From the NCBI GenBank assembly GCA_050246735.1, contig JBFWVM010000020.1, positions 1 to 64,000 on the forward strand: a stretch of 64,000 nucleotides of DNA, read 5' to 3'. Positions 1 to 8,852 of the stretch are shown here, piece after piece. Source of the stretch: Taklimakanibacter sp050246735. GTDB lineage: Bacteria; Pseudomonadota; Alphaproteobacteria; Rhizobiales; Aestuariivirgaceae. The notes under the pieces are model-generated. The model searched no databases. It was not told where the DNA came from and saw only the letters and a list, made by a program, of their open reading frames with translations. The translations under genes and the position numbers were made by a program. Each line of letters starts with the position of its first letter. Within the stretch, counting starts at the first letter, position 1.

Positions 1-278
1 GGATATTTCTGAATCGCATGGCGATCTCCTTGTCATTGAGATTCCGTCTGGGAGATAAGCCATGCTTTTCTGTTCGGTTCCTGTCCGCACATGATCCTGC
101 ACGCTGTGAAAAGAGCCATATTTTCAAGCGTCTGCGGCATGCGCAGAACAAAGCGCAACAACATGTGAACGGCGATTTGGGCTGTGTGCGAGATGCGCGG
201 GGAATTGGAACCATTCGCGGCGCTGGACGTCGAGCAAGAGTCCGGTCTGTTGCCGCAGCTCACGACGAAAGGGGCAGG
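1..278. other. Upstream region without a recognisable gene
   Basis: I see no convincing coding sequence on either strand. The stretch is visibly less GC-rich than the rest of the window. An open frame runs through it into nuoD, but the encoded N-terminus resembles nothing in NuoD, and a strong ribosome site lies only at the downstream ATG. No end of a nuoC gene is present, so the following nuoD is not directly preceded by its usual partner. Confidence 0.5.
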
Positions 279-1469
279 ATGTCAGAGGTCGCGCTTCGCG
301 ATTTCACGATGAATTTCGGCCCGCAGCATCCTGCGGCGCATGGCGTGCTGCGGCTGATCCTCGAGCTCGACGGCGAGGTCGTCAGGCGCGTCGATCCGCA
401 TATCGGACTTCTCCATCGCGGCACCGAGAAGCTGGTCGAGCACAAGACCTATTTGCAGGCGCTGCCTTATTTCGACCGCCTCGACTATGTCGCGCCGATG
501 AATCAGGAGCACGCTTTCTGTCTGGCGGCGGAGAAGCTGCTGGATCTTGCCGTTCCGAGACGCGCGCAGCTCATCCGCGTCCTCTATTCCGAGATCGGCC
601 GTCTTTTGTCGCATCTCCTCAATATCACGACGCAGGCGCTGGATGTCGGCGCGTTGACACCGCCTTTGTGGGGGTTCGAGGAGCGCGAGAAGCTCATGGT
701 CTTCTATGAGCGCGCTTCGGGCGCGCGCATGCACGCCAACTACTTCCGGATCGGCGGCGTCCACCAGGACCTCCCGCCGGCGCTGCTCGACGACATCGGG
801 GCGTTCTGCGATCCGTTCCTGCGCAGATGCGACGACATGGAAGGCCTGCTGACCGACAACCGCATCTTCAAGCAGCGCAATGTCGACATTGGAATCGTGA
901 GGCTGGAAGAAGCCTGGGGCAGGGGATTTTCCGGCGTGATGCTCAGGGGATCGGGAGCCGCCTGGGACCTGCGCAAGGCTCAGCCCTATGAATGCTATGC
1001 GGAACTCGACTTCGACATTCCCGTCGGCAGGAACGGCGACTGCTATGATCGCTACCTCATCCGCATGGAAGAGATGCGTCAGTCGGTCCGGATCATGCGG
1101 CAGTGTCTCGAGAAGCTCGCTTCTCCTGGCGGCAAGGGGCCGGTCGCGGCCGATGACCGCAAGGTCGTCCCGCCGCCACGCGCCGAGATGAAGCGCTCCA
1201 TGGAAGCGACGATCCAGCATTTCAAGCTCTATTCGGAAGGCCATCGCGTGCCGGCGGGCGAGGTCTATGCCGCGGTCGAGGCGCCCAAGGGCGAGTTCGG
1301 TGTCTATCTCGTGGCCGACGGCACCAACCGGCCCTATCGCTGCAAGATCCGCGCGCCGTCCTTCGCCCATCTGCAGGCCATCGACGCCATGTGCTGCGGA
1401 CACATGCTGGCCGACGTCGCCGCCGTCATCGGGACGCTCGACATCGTGTTCGGCGAGATCGACAGGTGA
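279..1469 (+). CDS. nuoD: NADH-quinone oxidoreductase subunit D (lone copy)
   Basis: This is the 49-kDa quinone-pocket subunit of respiratory complex I, which with NuoB forms the quinone site in the peripheral arm. The protein has 396 residues, the normal length. It carries the conserved stretches NFGPQHPAAHG near the N-terminus, GLLHRGTEK, MNQEHAFC, GALTPPLWGFEE, KGEFGVYLVADG and the terminal GEIDR. I chose the ATG at 279 because AAAGGGGCAGG precedes it and homology begins there; the frame is open to position 18 but that part is not NuoD-like. No other nuo gene is visible: upstream is non-coding and downstream is msrA on the other strand. It is probably a second, stand-alone nuoD, although a full nuo operon elsewhere is only inferred. 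One oddity is CCGHML where most homologues have CRGHML or CKGHML. Confidence 0.93.
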   Translation: MSEVALRDFTMNFGPQHPAAHGVLRLILELDGEVVRRVDPHIGLLHRGTEKLVEHKTYLQALPYFDRLDYVAPMNQEHAFCLAAEKLLDLAVPRRAQLIRVLYSEIGRLLSHLLNITTQALDVGALTPPLWGFEEREKLMVFYERASGARMHANYFRIGGVHQDLPPALLDDIGAFCDPFLRRCDDMEGLLTDNRIFKQRNVDIGIVRLEEAWGRGFSGVMLRGSGAAWDLRKAQPYECYAELDFDIPVGRNGDCYDRYLIRMEEMRQSVRIMRQCLEKLASPGGKGPVAADDRKVVPPPRAEMKRSMEATIQHFKLYSEGHRVPAGEVYAAVEAPKGEFGVYLVADGTNRPYRCKIRAPSFAHLQAIDAMCCGHMLADVAAVIGTLDIVFGEIDR

Positions 1470-1672
1470 GAACGAGATCGCCGGAAGGGTCCGCCGCCCG
1501 TGCCGGCCGACGTCAAGCGGCCGGCGGCAAGAGAGGACCGGAGTACATCCGTCCTGATCCTCTCACATCAACCCACGGCATGACGTCGCCGGGGATTGAA
1601 GCCTGTATGGGCGGGGGATGCCCTTAATTGGGAACGCAATGCGGAAATTTCAAGGTTGCGGACCGCGGTCGC

Positions 1673-2407
1673 TCAGTTGGACGCGTCCGCTTCCGAGACC
1701 AGGACCGGATCGTCGCGATAGAGCTTCGGGAACAGGCGCTTGAGATTGGCGATCTTCGGCAGGTCGTTATAGACGATATATGGATAGGTCGGGTTGAGCG
1801 TCAGGAAATCCTGGTGATAGCTCTCCGCCGGATAGAAATCACGGCCGGGCTCGACCTTGGTGACGACCGGGGCCTCGTAGACCTTTGCCCGGTCGAGTTC
1901 GGCGATATAGGCCTTGGCGATCCTGGCTTGCTCGTCATTCACAGGGAAGATGGCGGAGCGGTACTGCGTGCCGACATCCGGGCCCTGCCGGTCGAGCTGC
2001 GTCGGGTCATGCGCGACGGAGAAATAGATCTGCAGGATGCGCCCGTAGCTGATCCTGCCCGGATCGAAGGTGATTCTGACCGATTCGGCATGGCCGGTGG
2101 TGCCGCTCCCCACAGTTTCATACTGCGCCGTCCCCGCTTCGCCGCCGGCATAGCCCGATACCGCGTTGGTGACGCCCTGCACATGCTGGAACACGCCCTG
2201 GACGCCCCAGAAGCAGCCGCCGGCGAGAATGGCGGTTTCCGGGCCGCCGGCGCTTGCCGTCTCATCGACGGCGGGAGCGGGGATTTCGAGCCCTTCCTGG
2301 GCGAGCGCGGTGGCGGCGTCGAGCATCAGGACGCCCGTCAGCAGCGCCGCCCATGCCGCGAGGGTCCGGACCGGACGAAAGGAAAAGGTAGAATGGGGCT
2401 GGCGCAT
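1673..2407 (-). CDS. msrA: Peptide-methionine (S)-S-oxide reductase, exported
   Basis: MsrA reduces the S epimer of methionine sulfoxide in proteins. The protein has 244 residues. Residues 1-36 form a signal peptide (basic start, hydrophobic core around 17-35, ALA|Q cleavage site), so this copy should act in the periplasm. The catalytic motif GGCFWG lies at about 63-68, with Cys65 as nucleophile, followed by the typical SGYAGG, GHAE, DPTQ and YRSAIF segments. It lies about 100 bp downstream of the amidohydrolase gene on the same strand and converges with nuoD. The role in repairing oxidised envelope proteins is inferred from family and export signal. I see no fused MsrB domain. Confidence 0.95.
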   Translation of the reverse strand: MRQPHSTFSFRPVRTLAAWAALLTGVLMLDAATALAQEGLEIPAPAVDETASAGGPETAILAGGCFWGVQGVFQHVQGVTNAVSGYAGGEAGTAQYETVGSGTTGHAESVRITFDPGRISYGRILQIYFSVAHDPTQLDRQGPDVGTQYRSAIFPVNDEQARIAKAYIAELDRAKVYEAPVVTKVEPGRDFYPAESYHQDFLTLNPTYPYIVYNDLPKIANLKRLFPKLYRDDPVLVSEADASN

Positions 2408-2503
2408 GGATGATCTCCGCTGGTGGCCGTCTCGATCAATACGCTTCCCCTCAGGCTTCCATTACGCGGGGCTCCCGCCGGATCACGGGCAATTGAACGT
2501 GAG

Positions 2504-4174
2504 TCAGACGTCCTTTTCGAAGGTGATGCGCCCGTCGCAGATCGTCAGCCTGGGCTTCATGGCCGCGATTTCCGCGGCCGGCGCAGCCTCGATATCGCCG
2601 TCGAGCACCACCACGTCGGCGAGGAGCCCCGGCCTGAGCCGGCCCTTCTTGTCCTCGGCGAACTCCGTATAGGCGCCATCCGAGGTGAAGGCGGCGATCG
2701 TGTCCATCAGGCCCTGGCGCTGCGGCGGACAGTCTGGCGCGACCGGCACATGCGTCATCGCCGACTGCATGCCGAGCAGGGGATCGAGCGGCGAGACCGG
2801 CCAGTCGGAGGAGAAGCTCATATGGGCGCCGGCCTCGCGCAAGGTCTGCCAGCCATAGGCGAAAGGCAGCTTCCGGCCGATGCGTCCGCGGCACGGCTCG
2901 AGCGGAACGCCCGGCACGCCGAGGCCGACCACCGGCTGCATCGAGGCCGTGACGCCGAGTTCCTTGAAGCGCCCGATGTCGGCGGGGTCGATCACCTCGA
3001 TATGCTCGATGCGGTGGCGCGAATCGCGCGCGCCGTTCGCCCGGCGCGCCGCCTCGAAGCCGTCGAGCGTGCGCCGGACCGCGCCGTCGCCGATCGCATG
3101 CACGCTGATCTGGAGCCCGTGCCCGTCGGCGCGCCTCGCCACCTCGTTGAACTCCCGGGCGGTGAAGAGCGGCTGGCCGCGCATCCCCGGATGGCCGGGA
3201 TAGTCGTCGAGCATGAGCGCCGTCATGGATTCGAGCACGCCGTCCATGAAGATCTTGACGCGGCCCGAATAGAGCATGTCGCCGTCATAGCGCCGGCGCA
3301 TCTCGAGCGCCTCGTCGACACGCTCGGAAGGAAAGATGTTCTTCTGGTGCCAGGGCACCTGGACGCGGCACAGGAGGTCTCCGTCCCGGCGCAGGGCGTC
3401 GAGAAGCTCGAGCTGGTAGAAATTGCCGTCCATATTGTGGATCGAGGTGATGCCGAGGGAGGCGCAGTAGCCGAGGCCGCGCTTGAGGGCCGCCATGTCG
3501 GTGCGCCGCTGCCCGGCCGTCGCGGGCGGCACCGGATCCTCGCCCGTCGCCATGCCGAGGCCTTCGCGTCCCTGCGTCGGCGTCAGCTGGAACACGGGGC
3601 CGAAGGCGGCAGGCTCCTTGAGTTCGCCCGTGGCGAGGCCGTCCGGACCCATGACGATCTCGTTGCCGGGCGGAAGCGTCCTGCCGCGGAGAAGGCCGGC
3701 TGCCGCGAGCGCCGGCGTGTTGGCCCAGACCGTGTGGTGGTCGAAGCAGGCCATCATGAAGGGGCGGTCCGGCAGGATCAGGTCGAGATCGTGCCGCGTG
3801 ATCACGCCGGTCGGCCGGATCGCCATGTAGTTCGCGCCGTTGGCGACGATGATCCGGTCGTCGGGCCGGGTGCGGGCGTAGGCGCGCACCACCCGGGTCA
3901 GGGTGTCGATGCCCTCGATGCCGGTCACCATCAGGCTGTCGAGCTCGACCGCGCCCATGAACAGGTGCATGTGGCTTTCGATGAAACCCGGCAGGACGCT
4001 CTTGCCCTTGGCGTCGACGATCCTCGTGTGTCTCGCCTTGTGGCCGGAAATATCGTCGGCGCTCCCCACGGCGAGGAGGCGGTTGCCGGCGATGGCCAGC
4101 GCCTCGGCGCGTGGCCGGACGGCGTCCATGGTCAGGATTCTGGCATTGGTGATGATGATGTCGGCTGCCGGCAT
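2504..4174 (-). CDS. YtcJ-like metal-dependent amidohydrolase (Amidohydro_3)
   Basis: This is a member of the amidohydrolase superfamily (YtcJ/deformylase-like branch, Amidohydro_3), whose members hydrolyse amide or formamide bonds with active-site metal. The protein has 556 residues. The N-terminal beta-sandwich segment (IIITNARILTMD) leads to PGFIESHMH at about residues 62-70, where His68 and His70 are the expected first metal ligands. Further matches are SVHAIGDGAV, HRIEHIE and FSSDWPVSPLDP. No signal peptide is evident. I start at the ATG at 4174, preceded by AGGACC; the frame opens earlier (4258) but that extension would overlap the mini-gene leader region. The substrate cannot be read from sequence. 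It is followed by msrA on the same strand. Confidence 0.88.
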   Translation of the reverse strand: MPAADIIITNARILTMDAVRPRAEALAIAGNRLLAVGSADDISGHKARHTRIVDAKGKSVLPGFIESHMHLFMGAVELDSLMVTGIEGIDTLTRVVRAYARTRPDDRIIVANGANYMAIRPTGVITRHDLDLILPDRPFMMACFDHHTVWANTPALAAAGLLRGRTLPPGNEIVMGPDGLATGELKEPAAFGPVFQLTPTQGREGLGMATGEDPVPPATAGQRRTDMAALKRGLGYCASLGITSIHNMDGNFYQLELLDALRRDGDLLCRVQVPWHQKNIFPSERVDEALEMRRRYDGDMLYSGRVKIFMDGVLESMTALMLDDYPGHPGMRGQPLFTAREFNEVARRADGHGLQISVHAIGDGAVRRTLDGFEAARRANGARDSRHRIEHIEVIDPADIGRFKELGVTASMQPVVGLGVPGVPLEPCRGRIGRKLPFAYGWQTLREAGAHMSFSSDWPVSPLDPLLGMQSAMTHVPVAPDCPPQRQGLMDTIAAFTSDGAYTEFAEDKKGRLRPGLLADVVVLDGDIEAAPAAEIAAMKPRLTICDGRITFEKDV

Positions 4175-4275
4175 GATGGGTCCTGTCGGTAGGGGGGCCT
4201 GAAAGTGCCCGCTTGAAATTCCCGCCGCAAGCCCCCACACTAACGGTGGTTTCAACAATGAAAGGAGGTGATCCG

Positions 4276-4344
4276 ATGTCGAGTGAGTTCACTGCGTTTG
4301 TCACGCTCGTGCGGGTCGCAGCGGAGGCTCCTTGCCTTTCCTGA
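4276..4344 (+). CDS. 22-residue mini-gene with perfect Shine-Dalgarno
   Basis: A 22-codon reading frame (starts MSSEFTAF, ends EAPCLS) sits in the gap between the amidohydrolase and mlaF genes. Directly upstream, AAAGGAGGTGATCC at 4261-4274 is the exact complement of the conserved 3' end of bacterial 16S rRNA, i.e. a full-length Shine-Dalgarno sequence ending 1 nt before the ATG. A strong intrinsic terminator follows at 4385-4414. A TTGAAA at 4213-4218 could be a -35 element, but I find no convincing -10. Start signal, short frame and terminator together suggest a real small transcript. Whether it makes a functional peptide, sequesters ribosomes, or is a regulatory RNA cannot be told from sequence. 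I do not assign a family. Confidence 0.55.
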   Translation: MSSEFTAFVTLVRVAAEAPCLS

Positions 4345-4384
4345 CGCTATCCGGTTCGGGATGCTGACCAGCGCATCTCACGGG

Positions 4385-4414
4385 AAGGGCCGCCTCGCGC
4401 GGCCCTTCTTTTTT
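4385..4414 (+). terminator. Intrinsic terminator of the mini-gene
   Basis: AAGGGCCGC (4385-4393), loop CTCGC, GCGGCCCTT (4399-4407) form a perfect 9-bp stem followed by C and six T (4409-4414). The T-run lies only on the plus-strand side, so it terminates plus-strand transcription coming from the 22-codon frame. No other plus-strand gene ends here. Confidence 0.85.
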
Positions 4415-4469
4415 CCCGCTTTTCCCGCGTCGGGCTGGATGGACGGGTCGAAGCCCGGCCATGACGAGC

Positions 4470-5255
4470 TCAAGCCTTCAGGATCTCCATCTGGATCGGC
4501 CCTTCGGCGCGGCCGTGGATGAACTGGTCGACGTAAGGATTGCCGCTGGTGTCGACGGCGCGCGCCGGGCCCTGCCAGATGATCTCGCCCTTGTGGATCA
4601 TGGCGATGCGGTCGGCGATCTTGCGGGCCGAGGCCATGTCGTGGGTGATCGAGATGGTGGTGGCGCCCAGCCGCTTCACGCAGTCGACGATGAGGTTGTT
4701 GATGACGTCGGCCATGATCGGATCGAGGCCGGTGGTCGGCTCGTCGAAGAAGATGATCTCGGGGTCGGCCGCGACCGCGCGCGCGAGGCCGACGCGCTTC
4801 TGCATGCCGCCCGACAGTTCCGCGGGGTAGAGCGCGCCCACTTCCGGCCCGAGGCCGACTTGCCGGAGCTTCTCCATGGCGATGTCGCGCGCGTCCTTGC
4901 GCGGCGTGCGGCGGCCCTGGATCAGGCCGAAGGCGACGTTCTCCCACACCGGCAGCGAATCGAACAGCGCGGCGCCCTGGAACAGCATGCCGAAGCGCAG
5001 GAGGAACTGGTCGCGCTCCTTGCCGGAGAGCCCCGTCACTTCCTCGCCGCCGATGGTGATCGAGCCCGAATCGGGGCGGATGATGCCGAGGATCGTCTTG
5101 ATCATCACCGACTTGCCGGTGCCCGATCCGCCGATGACCACCAGAGAGCGGCCTTTCGGCACCGCGAGGTCGATGCCGTTCAGGACCTTCTTCGGCCCGA
5201 AGGCCTTGCGGACGTCCTTGAGGACGATATGGCCGTTTTCGTCCATCGCGGTCAC
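4470..5255 (-). CDS. mlaF: MlaF-type ABC transporter ATP-binding protein
   Basis: This is the ATPase of a Mla/MCE phospholipid transporter that moves lipids between outer and inner membrane. The protein has 261 residues with Walker A GGSGTGKS near 43-50, signature LSGGM, Walker B IIFFDEPTTGLDP and the H-loop SITHD. It begins at a GTG whose last bases overlap the stop of mlaE (GTGA); an ATG three codons later is an alternative. The order mlaE-mlaF follows alr in one run. The MCE-domain protein MlaD and the periplasmic MlaC usually follow but are not here; the next thing downstream is the mini-gene terminator on the other strand. Confidence 0.93.
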   Translation of the reverse strand: MTAMDENGHIVLKDVRKAFGPKKVLNGIDLAVPKGRSLVVIGGSGTGKSVMIKTILGIIRPDSGSITIGGEEVTGLSGKERDQFLLRFGMLFQGAALFDSLPVWENVAFGLIQGRRTPRKDARDIAMEKLRQVGLGPEVGALYPAELSGGMQKRVGLARAVAADPEIIFFDEPTTGLDPIMADVINNLIVDCVKRLGATTISITHDMASARKIADRIAMIHKGEIIWQGPARAVDTSGNPYVDQFIHGRAEGPIQMEILKA

Positions 5256-6025
5256 TCCGAGAACAAAAGCGAGGTGAGGACGAAATTGGCGGCGAGGATC
5301 AGGATCGCCGAGCTCACCACCGCATTGGTGGTGGCGCGGCCGACGCCTTGCGCGCCGCCCTTCGAGTTGAAGCCGTGATAGCAGCCCATCAGCGTGATGA
5401 TGAAGCCGAACACCGCGGCCTTGATCAGGCCCGAGGTCACGTCGTCGAGCTGCAGGAAGTCGACCGTGTTCTTGATATAGGCATAGGAGTTGAAGCCGAG
5501 CGAGCGCGTGCCGACGATATAGCCGCCCATGATGCCGATCGTGTCGGCGATGCCGACGAGGATGGGAAGCGTGACGACGCCGGCGACGAGGCGCGGGCCG
5601 ACGAGATACTTGAACGGGTTGGTGGCGAGCGTCGTCAGCGCGTCGATCTGCTCGGTGACGCGCATGGTGCCGAGCTCGGCCGCGATCGAGGCGCCGACGC
5701 GGCCCGCCACCATGAGGCCGGCGAGCACGGGGCCGAGCTCGCGCGTGATGCCGAGCGCCACGATGGTCGAGACCAGGCTTTCGGCATTGAAGCGCGATCC
5801 ACCGAGATAGATCTGCAAGGCGAGCGCGCCGCCGGTGAAGAAGGCGGTGAGGCCCACGACGGGGAGCGAGTTGTAGCCGATCTTCAGCATCTGATCGAGG
5901 ATCTGGCGCAGATAGATGGTGGGCGTCAGGCCCTGCAGCAGCGCGTCCTTGACGAAGATCGCGATGCGCCCGGTCTCGGCGAGGAGGGCCAGCACGACGC
6001 TGCCCAGATTGGCGAGGAAGTTCAC
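5252..6025 (-). CDS. mlaE: MlaE-type ABC transporter permease
   Basis: This is the inner-membrane permease of the Mla/MCE lipid transporter. It has 257 residues with five to six hydrophobic segments and the characteristic family stretches GALALQIYLGG, SIVALGITRELGPVLAGLMVAGRVG (split here: ALGITRELGPVLAG then LMVAGRVG) and ELGTMRVTEQIDAL. It starts with GTG overlapping the alr stop (GTGA) and its own stop overlaps the mlaF start in the same way, so alr-mlaE-mlaF should be translated together. Confidence 0.94.
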   Translation of the reverse strand: MNFLANLGSVVLALLAETGRIAIFVKDALLQGLTPTIYLRQILDQMLKIGYNSLPVVGLTAFFTGGALALQIYLGGSRFNAESLVSTIVALGITRELGPVLAGLMVAGRVGASIAAELGTMRVTEQIDALTTLATNPFKYLVGPRLVAGVVTLPILVGIADTIGIMGGYIVGTRSLGFNSYAYIKNTVDFLQLDDVTSGLIKAAVFGFIITLMGCYHGFNSKGGAQGVGRATTNAVVSSAILILAANFVLTSLLFSE

Positions 6026-7197
6026 GGTTGGGGAGCCTCGGAGAGATTCGATTCGCCGCCCGAATATAGACGGGTGAAGCGTTGGCCTAAACGGGTGAGA
6101 AGCTCATAGGAGATGGTGCCGGCCCATTCTGCCGTCTCGTCGATGGCAATATTGCGGCCGATGAGTTCCGCTCTTGTTCCGCGCCGGCAGAGATCGACGG
6201 GCACTGCCGTGACGTCGACCGCCATCATGTCCATCGATACGCGCCCGATCACCGGACAGCGCCTGCCGCCGATGAAGGCCTGGGCCGGCCCGGTGGTGGC
6301 GCGCGAGCTCAAGGAGCGCGGCACGCCGTCCTTGTAGCCCGCGCCGAGGACCGCCACGCGGGTCTGGCGCGTCGCCCGCCAGGTGGCGCCGTAGCCGACG
6401 CTCTCGCCGGCCGCGATCTCGCGCACCTGCAGCACCGTACCTTCGAAATGGGCCACCGGCAGCATCGGGTTCTCGCAGGGGACCACCGGATTGCCGCCAT
6501 AGAGCGCGATGCCCGGCCGCACCAGGTCGTGGATGTAGCCTTCGCCCAGGAAGATGCCGCTCGAATTGGCGAGGCTCGCCTTGACCCCGGGCAGGCGCCG
6601 GCGCAGGCCGGCGAAAGCCGTCTTCTGCCGGCCGTTGAGCGGATGGCCGGGCTCGTCGGCGCAGGCCAGATGGCTCATCAGCAAGGTGAGGTTGAGCCTC
6701 GCCATGACGTCGTTGCTGCCGATCAGCTCGTCGAAGGCCGCGGCCGAGAAGCCGAGCCGGTTGATGCCGGTGTCGACATGGATGGCGCAGGGAAGATTGC
6801 GGCCATATTCGGTGCCGAAGGCCGCCCATTCGCGCGCTTCATCGAGCGTGATGAGCGCCGGACGCAGATCCTCGCGGGCATAGAATTCGGCCTGGCCGGG
6901 AAACAGGCCGTCGAGCACGTAGATCACCGCCTCGCGCGGCAGCAGATGGCGCAGTTCGCCGCCCTCCATCGGCCGCGCCACGAAGAAGGTGCGGCAGCCC
7001 GCCGCCCACAGCGCCGGCGCCACGTGCTCGACGCCGAGTCCATAGGCGTTGCCCTTGACGGCGGCCCCGCACTCGGCGGCGCCCGCCTTGGCCTGGAGCC
7101 GCTTCCAGTTCTCGCGGATGGCGTCGAGATCGACGGTCAGGACGGCGCCGGCGAGATCGGTGGGCGGGCCGCTGATATGGGCATTGTGGGCGGTCAT
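6022..7197 (-). CDS. alr: Alanine racemase
   Basis: This is the PLP enzyme that interconverts L- and D-alanine for peptidoglycan. It has 391 residues. The PLP lysine sits in AAVKGNAYGLG (most homologues have VKANAYG; Gly replaces Ala after Lys), the catalytic tyrosine of the second domain in SVGYGATW, and DTGINRLGF, LVRPGIALYGG and GRVSMDMM are conserved. I start at the ATG at 7197; another ATG at 7206 is equally possible because neither has a clear ribosome site. Longer starts would run into dnaB. It lies 38 bp after dnaB, the usual alphaproteobacterial order dnaB-alr. Confidence 0.95.
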   Translation of the reverse strand: MTAHNAHISGPPTDLAGAVLTVDLDAIRENWKRLQAKAGAAECGAAVKGNAYGLGVEHVAPALWAAGCRTFFVARPMEGGELRHLLPREAVIYVLDGLFPGQAEFYAREDLRPALITLDEAREWAAFGTEYGRNLPCAIHVDTGINRLGFSAAAFDELIGSNDVMARLNLTLLMSHLACADEPGHPLNGRQKTAFAGLRRRLPGVKASLANSSGIFLGEGYIHDLVRPGIALYGGNPVVPCENPMLPVAHFEGTVLQVREIAAGESVGYGATWRATRQTRVAVLGAGYKDGVPRSLSSRATTGPAQAFIGGRRCPVIGRVSMDMMAVDVTAVPVDLCRRGTRAELIGRNIAIDETAEWAGTISYELLTRLGQRFTRLYSGGESNLSEAPQP

Positions 7198-7235
7198 CGC
7201 CCGCATAAAGCGGCAAACGAGCGGGGATGCAAGCT

Positions 7236-8735
7236 TTACTGGAACTGCTCGGGCAGGTGGTCCGACTTGACCAGGTCCTGGAACTTGGTGAGCTGGGCGT
7301 CGAACTGCAATTCGACCGTGCCGGTAGGGCCATGGCGCTGCTTGCCGATGATGACCTCGGCAATGCCGGTCACCCGGTCGTTCTTCTCCTGCCATTCGAG
7401 ATGCTCGGGCGTATTGGGCCGCGGCTGACTGCGCGCGAGATAATACTCCTCGCGATAGATGAACAGCACCACGTCGGCATCCTGTTCGATGGAGCCGGAC
7501 TCGCGCAGGTCCGCGAGCTGCGGACGCTTGTCGTCGCGGTTCTCGACCTGGCGCGAGAGCTGGGACAGCGCGATGATCGGCACTTTCAGCTCCTTGGCCA
7601 GAGCCTTGAGGCCGACGGTGATCTCGGTGACCTCCTGGACGCGGCCTTCCGACGCACGCTTTTGCGAGCCGGCGAGAAGCTGGAGGTAGTCGACGATCAG
7701 GAGGCCGAGGCCGCGCTGGCGCTTGAGGCGCCGGGCGCGCGCGGCCACCTGCGCGATGGTCAGGCCGCCCGTCGCGTCGATATAGAGCGGCAGCGACTGC
7801 AGCTCGCGCGACACGTCGACGATGCGGTGGAATTCCTCCTCGGTGATCTTGCCGCGCCGGATGCGCTCCGAGGAGATGCCGGACTGCTCGGCGATGATGC
7901 GGGTCGCCAGCTGCTCCTGCGACATTTCGAGCGAGAAGAAGCCGACGACGCCGCCGTCGAGGACGCGCACCGATCCGTCCGGCTGGTGATCCGCCTTGTA
8001 GTTCCTGGCGACGTGATAGGCGACATTGGTGGCGAGCGACGTCTTGCCCATGGCGGGACGCGCCGCGAGGATGACGAGGTCGGACGCCTGCAGGCCGCCC
8101 ATCTTCTCGTCGAGATCGCGCAGCCCGCAGGAAATGCCCGACAGGCCGCCGTCGCGCTGATAGGCGTTGGCCGCCATGTCCACGGCTTCGGTCAGCGCCC
8201 GGCCGAACATCTGGAAGCCCTGGCCGTATTTGCCGGTCTCGGCGATCTCGTAGAGATTCTGCTCGGCCGTCTCGATGAGATCGCGCGCCGTCATGTCGAC
8301 CGGCGTGTCGTAGGAGGTGTTGACGATCTCGCTGCCGATGTCGATGAGCTTGCGGCGCTGCGCCAGCTCGTAGATGGCGCGGCCATATTCCTCGGCATTG
8401 ATGATGGTGGTCGCCGCCGCGGCGAGGCGCGCCAGATAGGCCGGGCCGCCGATCTCCCTCAGCGTCTCGTCGCGCTCGAAATAGGTCTTGAGCGTCACCG
8501 GCGAGGCGAGCTTGCCGGCGCGGATCAGCGTCGCGGCCGCCTCGTAGATGCGCGCATGCACCGCCTCGAAGAAATGCGCGGGATCGAGGAAGGACGAGAC
8601 GCGGTCGCAGGCCTCGTTGTTGACCAGGATCGCGCCGAGCAGCGCCTGCTCCGCCTCGATGTTGTGAGGCGGCGAGCGGTAGGAGTCGGATTCCTGTTCG
8701 GGCTCGATGACCCGGGCGGCGGTCTGGGCGTTCAT
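7236..8735 (-). CDS. dnaB: Replicative DNA helicase DnaB
   Basis: This is the hexameric 5'-3' helicase of the replication fork. It has 499 residues. The N-terminal domain (PHNIEAEQALLGAIL, about 24-38) is joined by the linker helix to the RecA-like ATPase with Walker A AARPAMGKTSLA, Walker B LLIVDYLQLL, and the arginine-finger region RESGSIEQDADVV. Length is normal and no intein is present. In this group dnaB usually follows rplI closely; here rplI lies 13 kb away, separated by cfa and the caspase/TPR genes. Confidence 0.97.
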   Translation of the reverse strand: MNAQTAARVIEPEQESDSYRSPPHNIEAEQALLGAILVNNEACDRVSSFLDPAHFFEAVHARIYEAAATLIRAGKLASPVTLKTYFERDETLREIGGPAYLARLAAAATTIINAEEYGRAIYELAQRRKLIDIGSEIVNTSYDTPVDMTARDLIETAEQNLYEIAETGKYGQGFQMFGRALTEAVDMAANAYQRDGGLSGISCGLRDLDEKMGGLQASDLVILAARPAMGKTSLATNVAYHVARNYKADHQPDGSVRVLDGGVVGFFSLEMSQEQLATRIIAEQSGISSERIRRGKITEEEFHRIVDVSRELQSLPLYIDATGGLTIAQVAARARRLKRQRGLGLLIVDYLQLLAGSQKRASEGRVQEVTEITVGLKALAKELKVPIIALSQLSRQVENRDDKRPQLADLRESGSIEQDADVVLFIYREEYYLARSQPRPNTPEHLEWQEKNDRVTGIAEVIIGKQRHGPTGTVELQFDAQLTKFQDLVKSDHLPEQFQ

Positions 8736-8852
8736 GGAACTTAGATAACGATTGCTGCCGGTGAGCGGCGATTCGTTTGGAGATTATGCGCGCTATCCAC
8801 AGCGGAAGGCATAGGCGTCTTTCACGAATTGGTGAAGCGGGCTATCCCGTTC

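Noticed and set aside
18..278. Extension of nuoD to position 18.
   Set aside because: The 87 extra residues have no NuoD similarity, and a good ribosome site stands only before the ATG at 279.
1470..1672. Nested inverted sequence (GAGGA...TCCTC around CGGA...TCCG) between nuoD and msrA as a terminator.
   Set aside because: The stem is interrupted and lacks a T-run on either strand.
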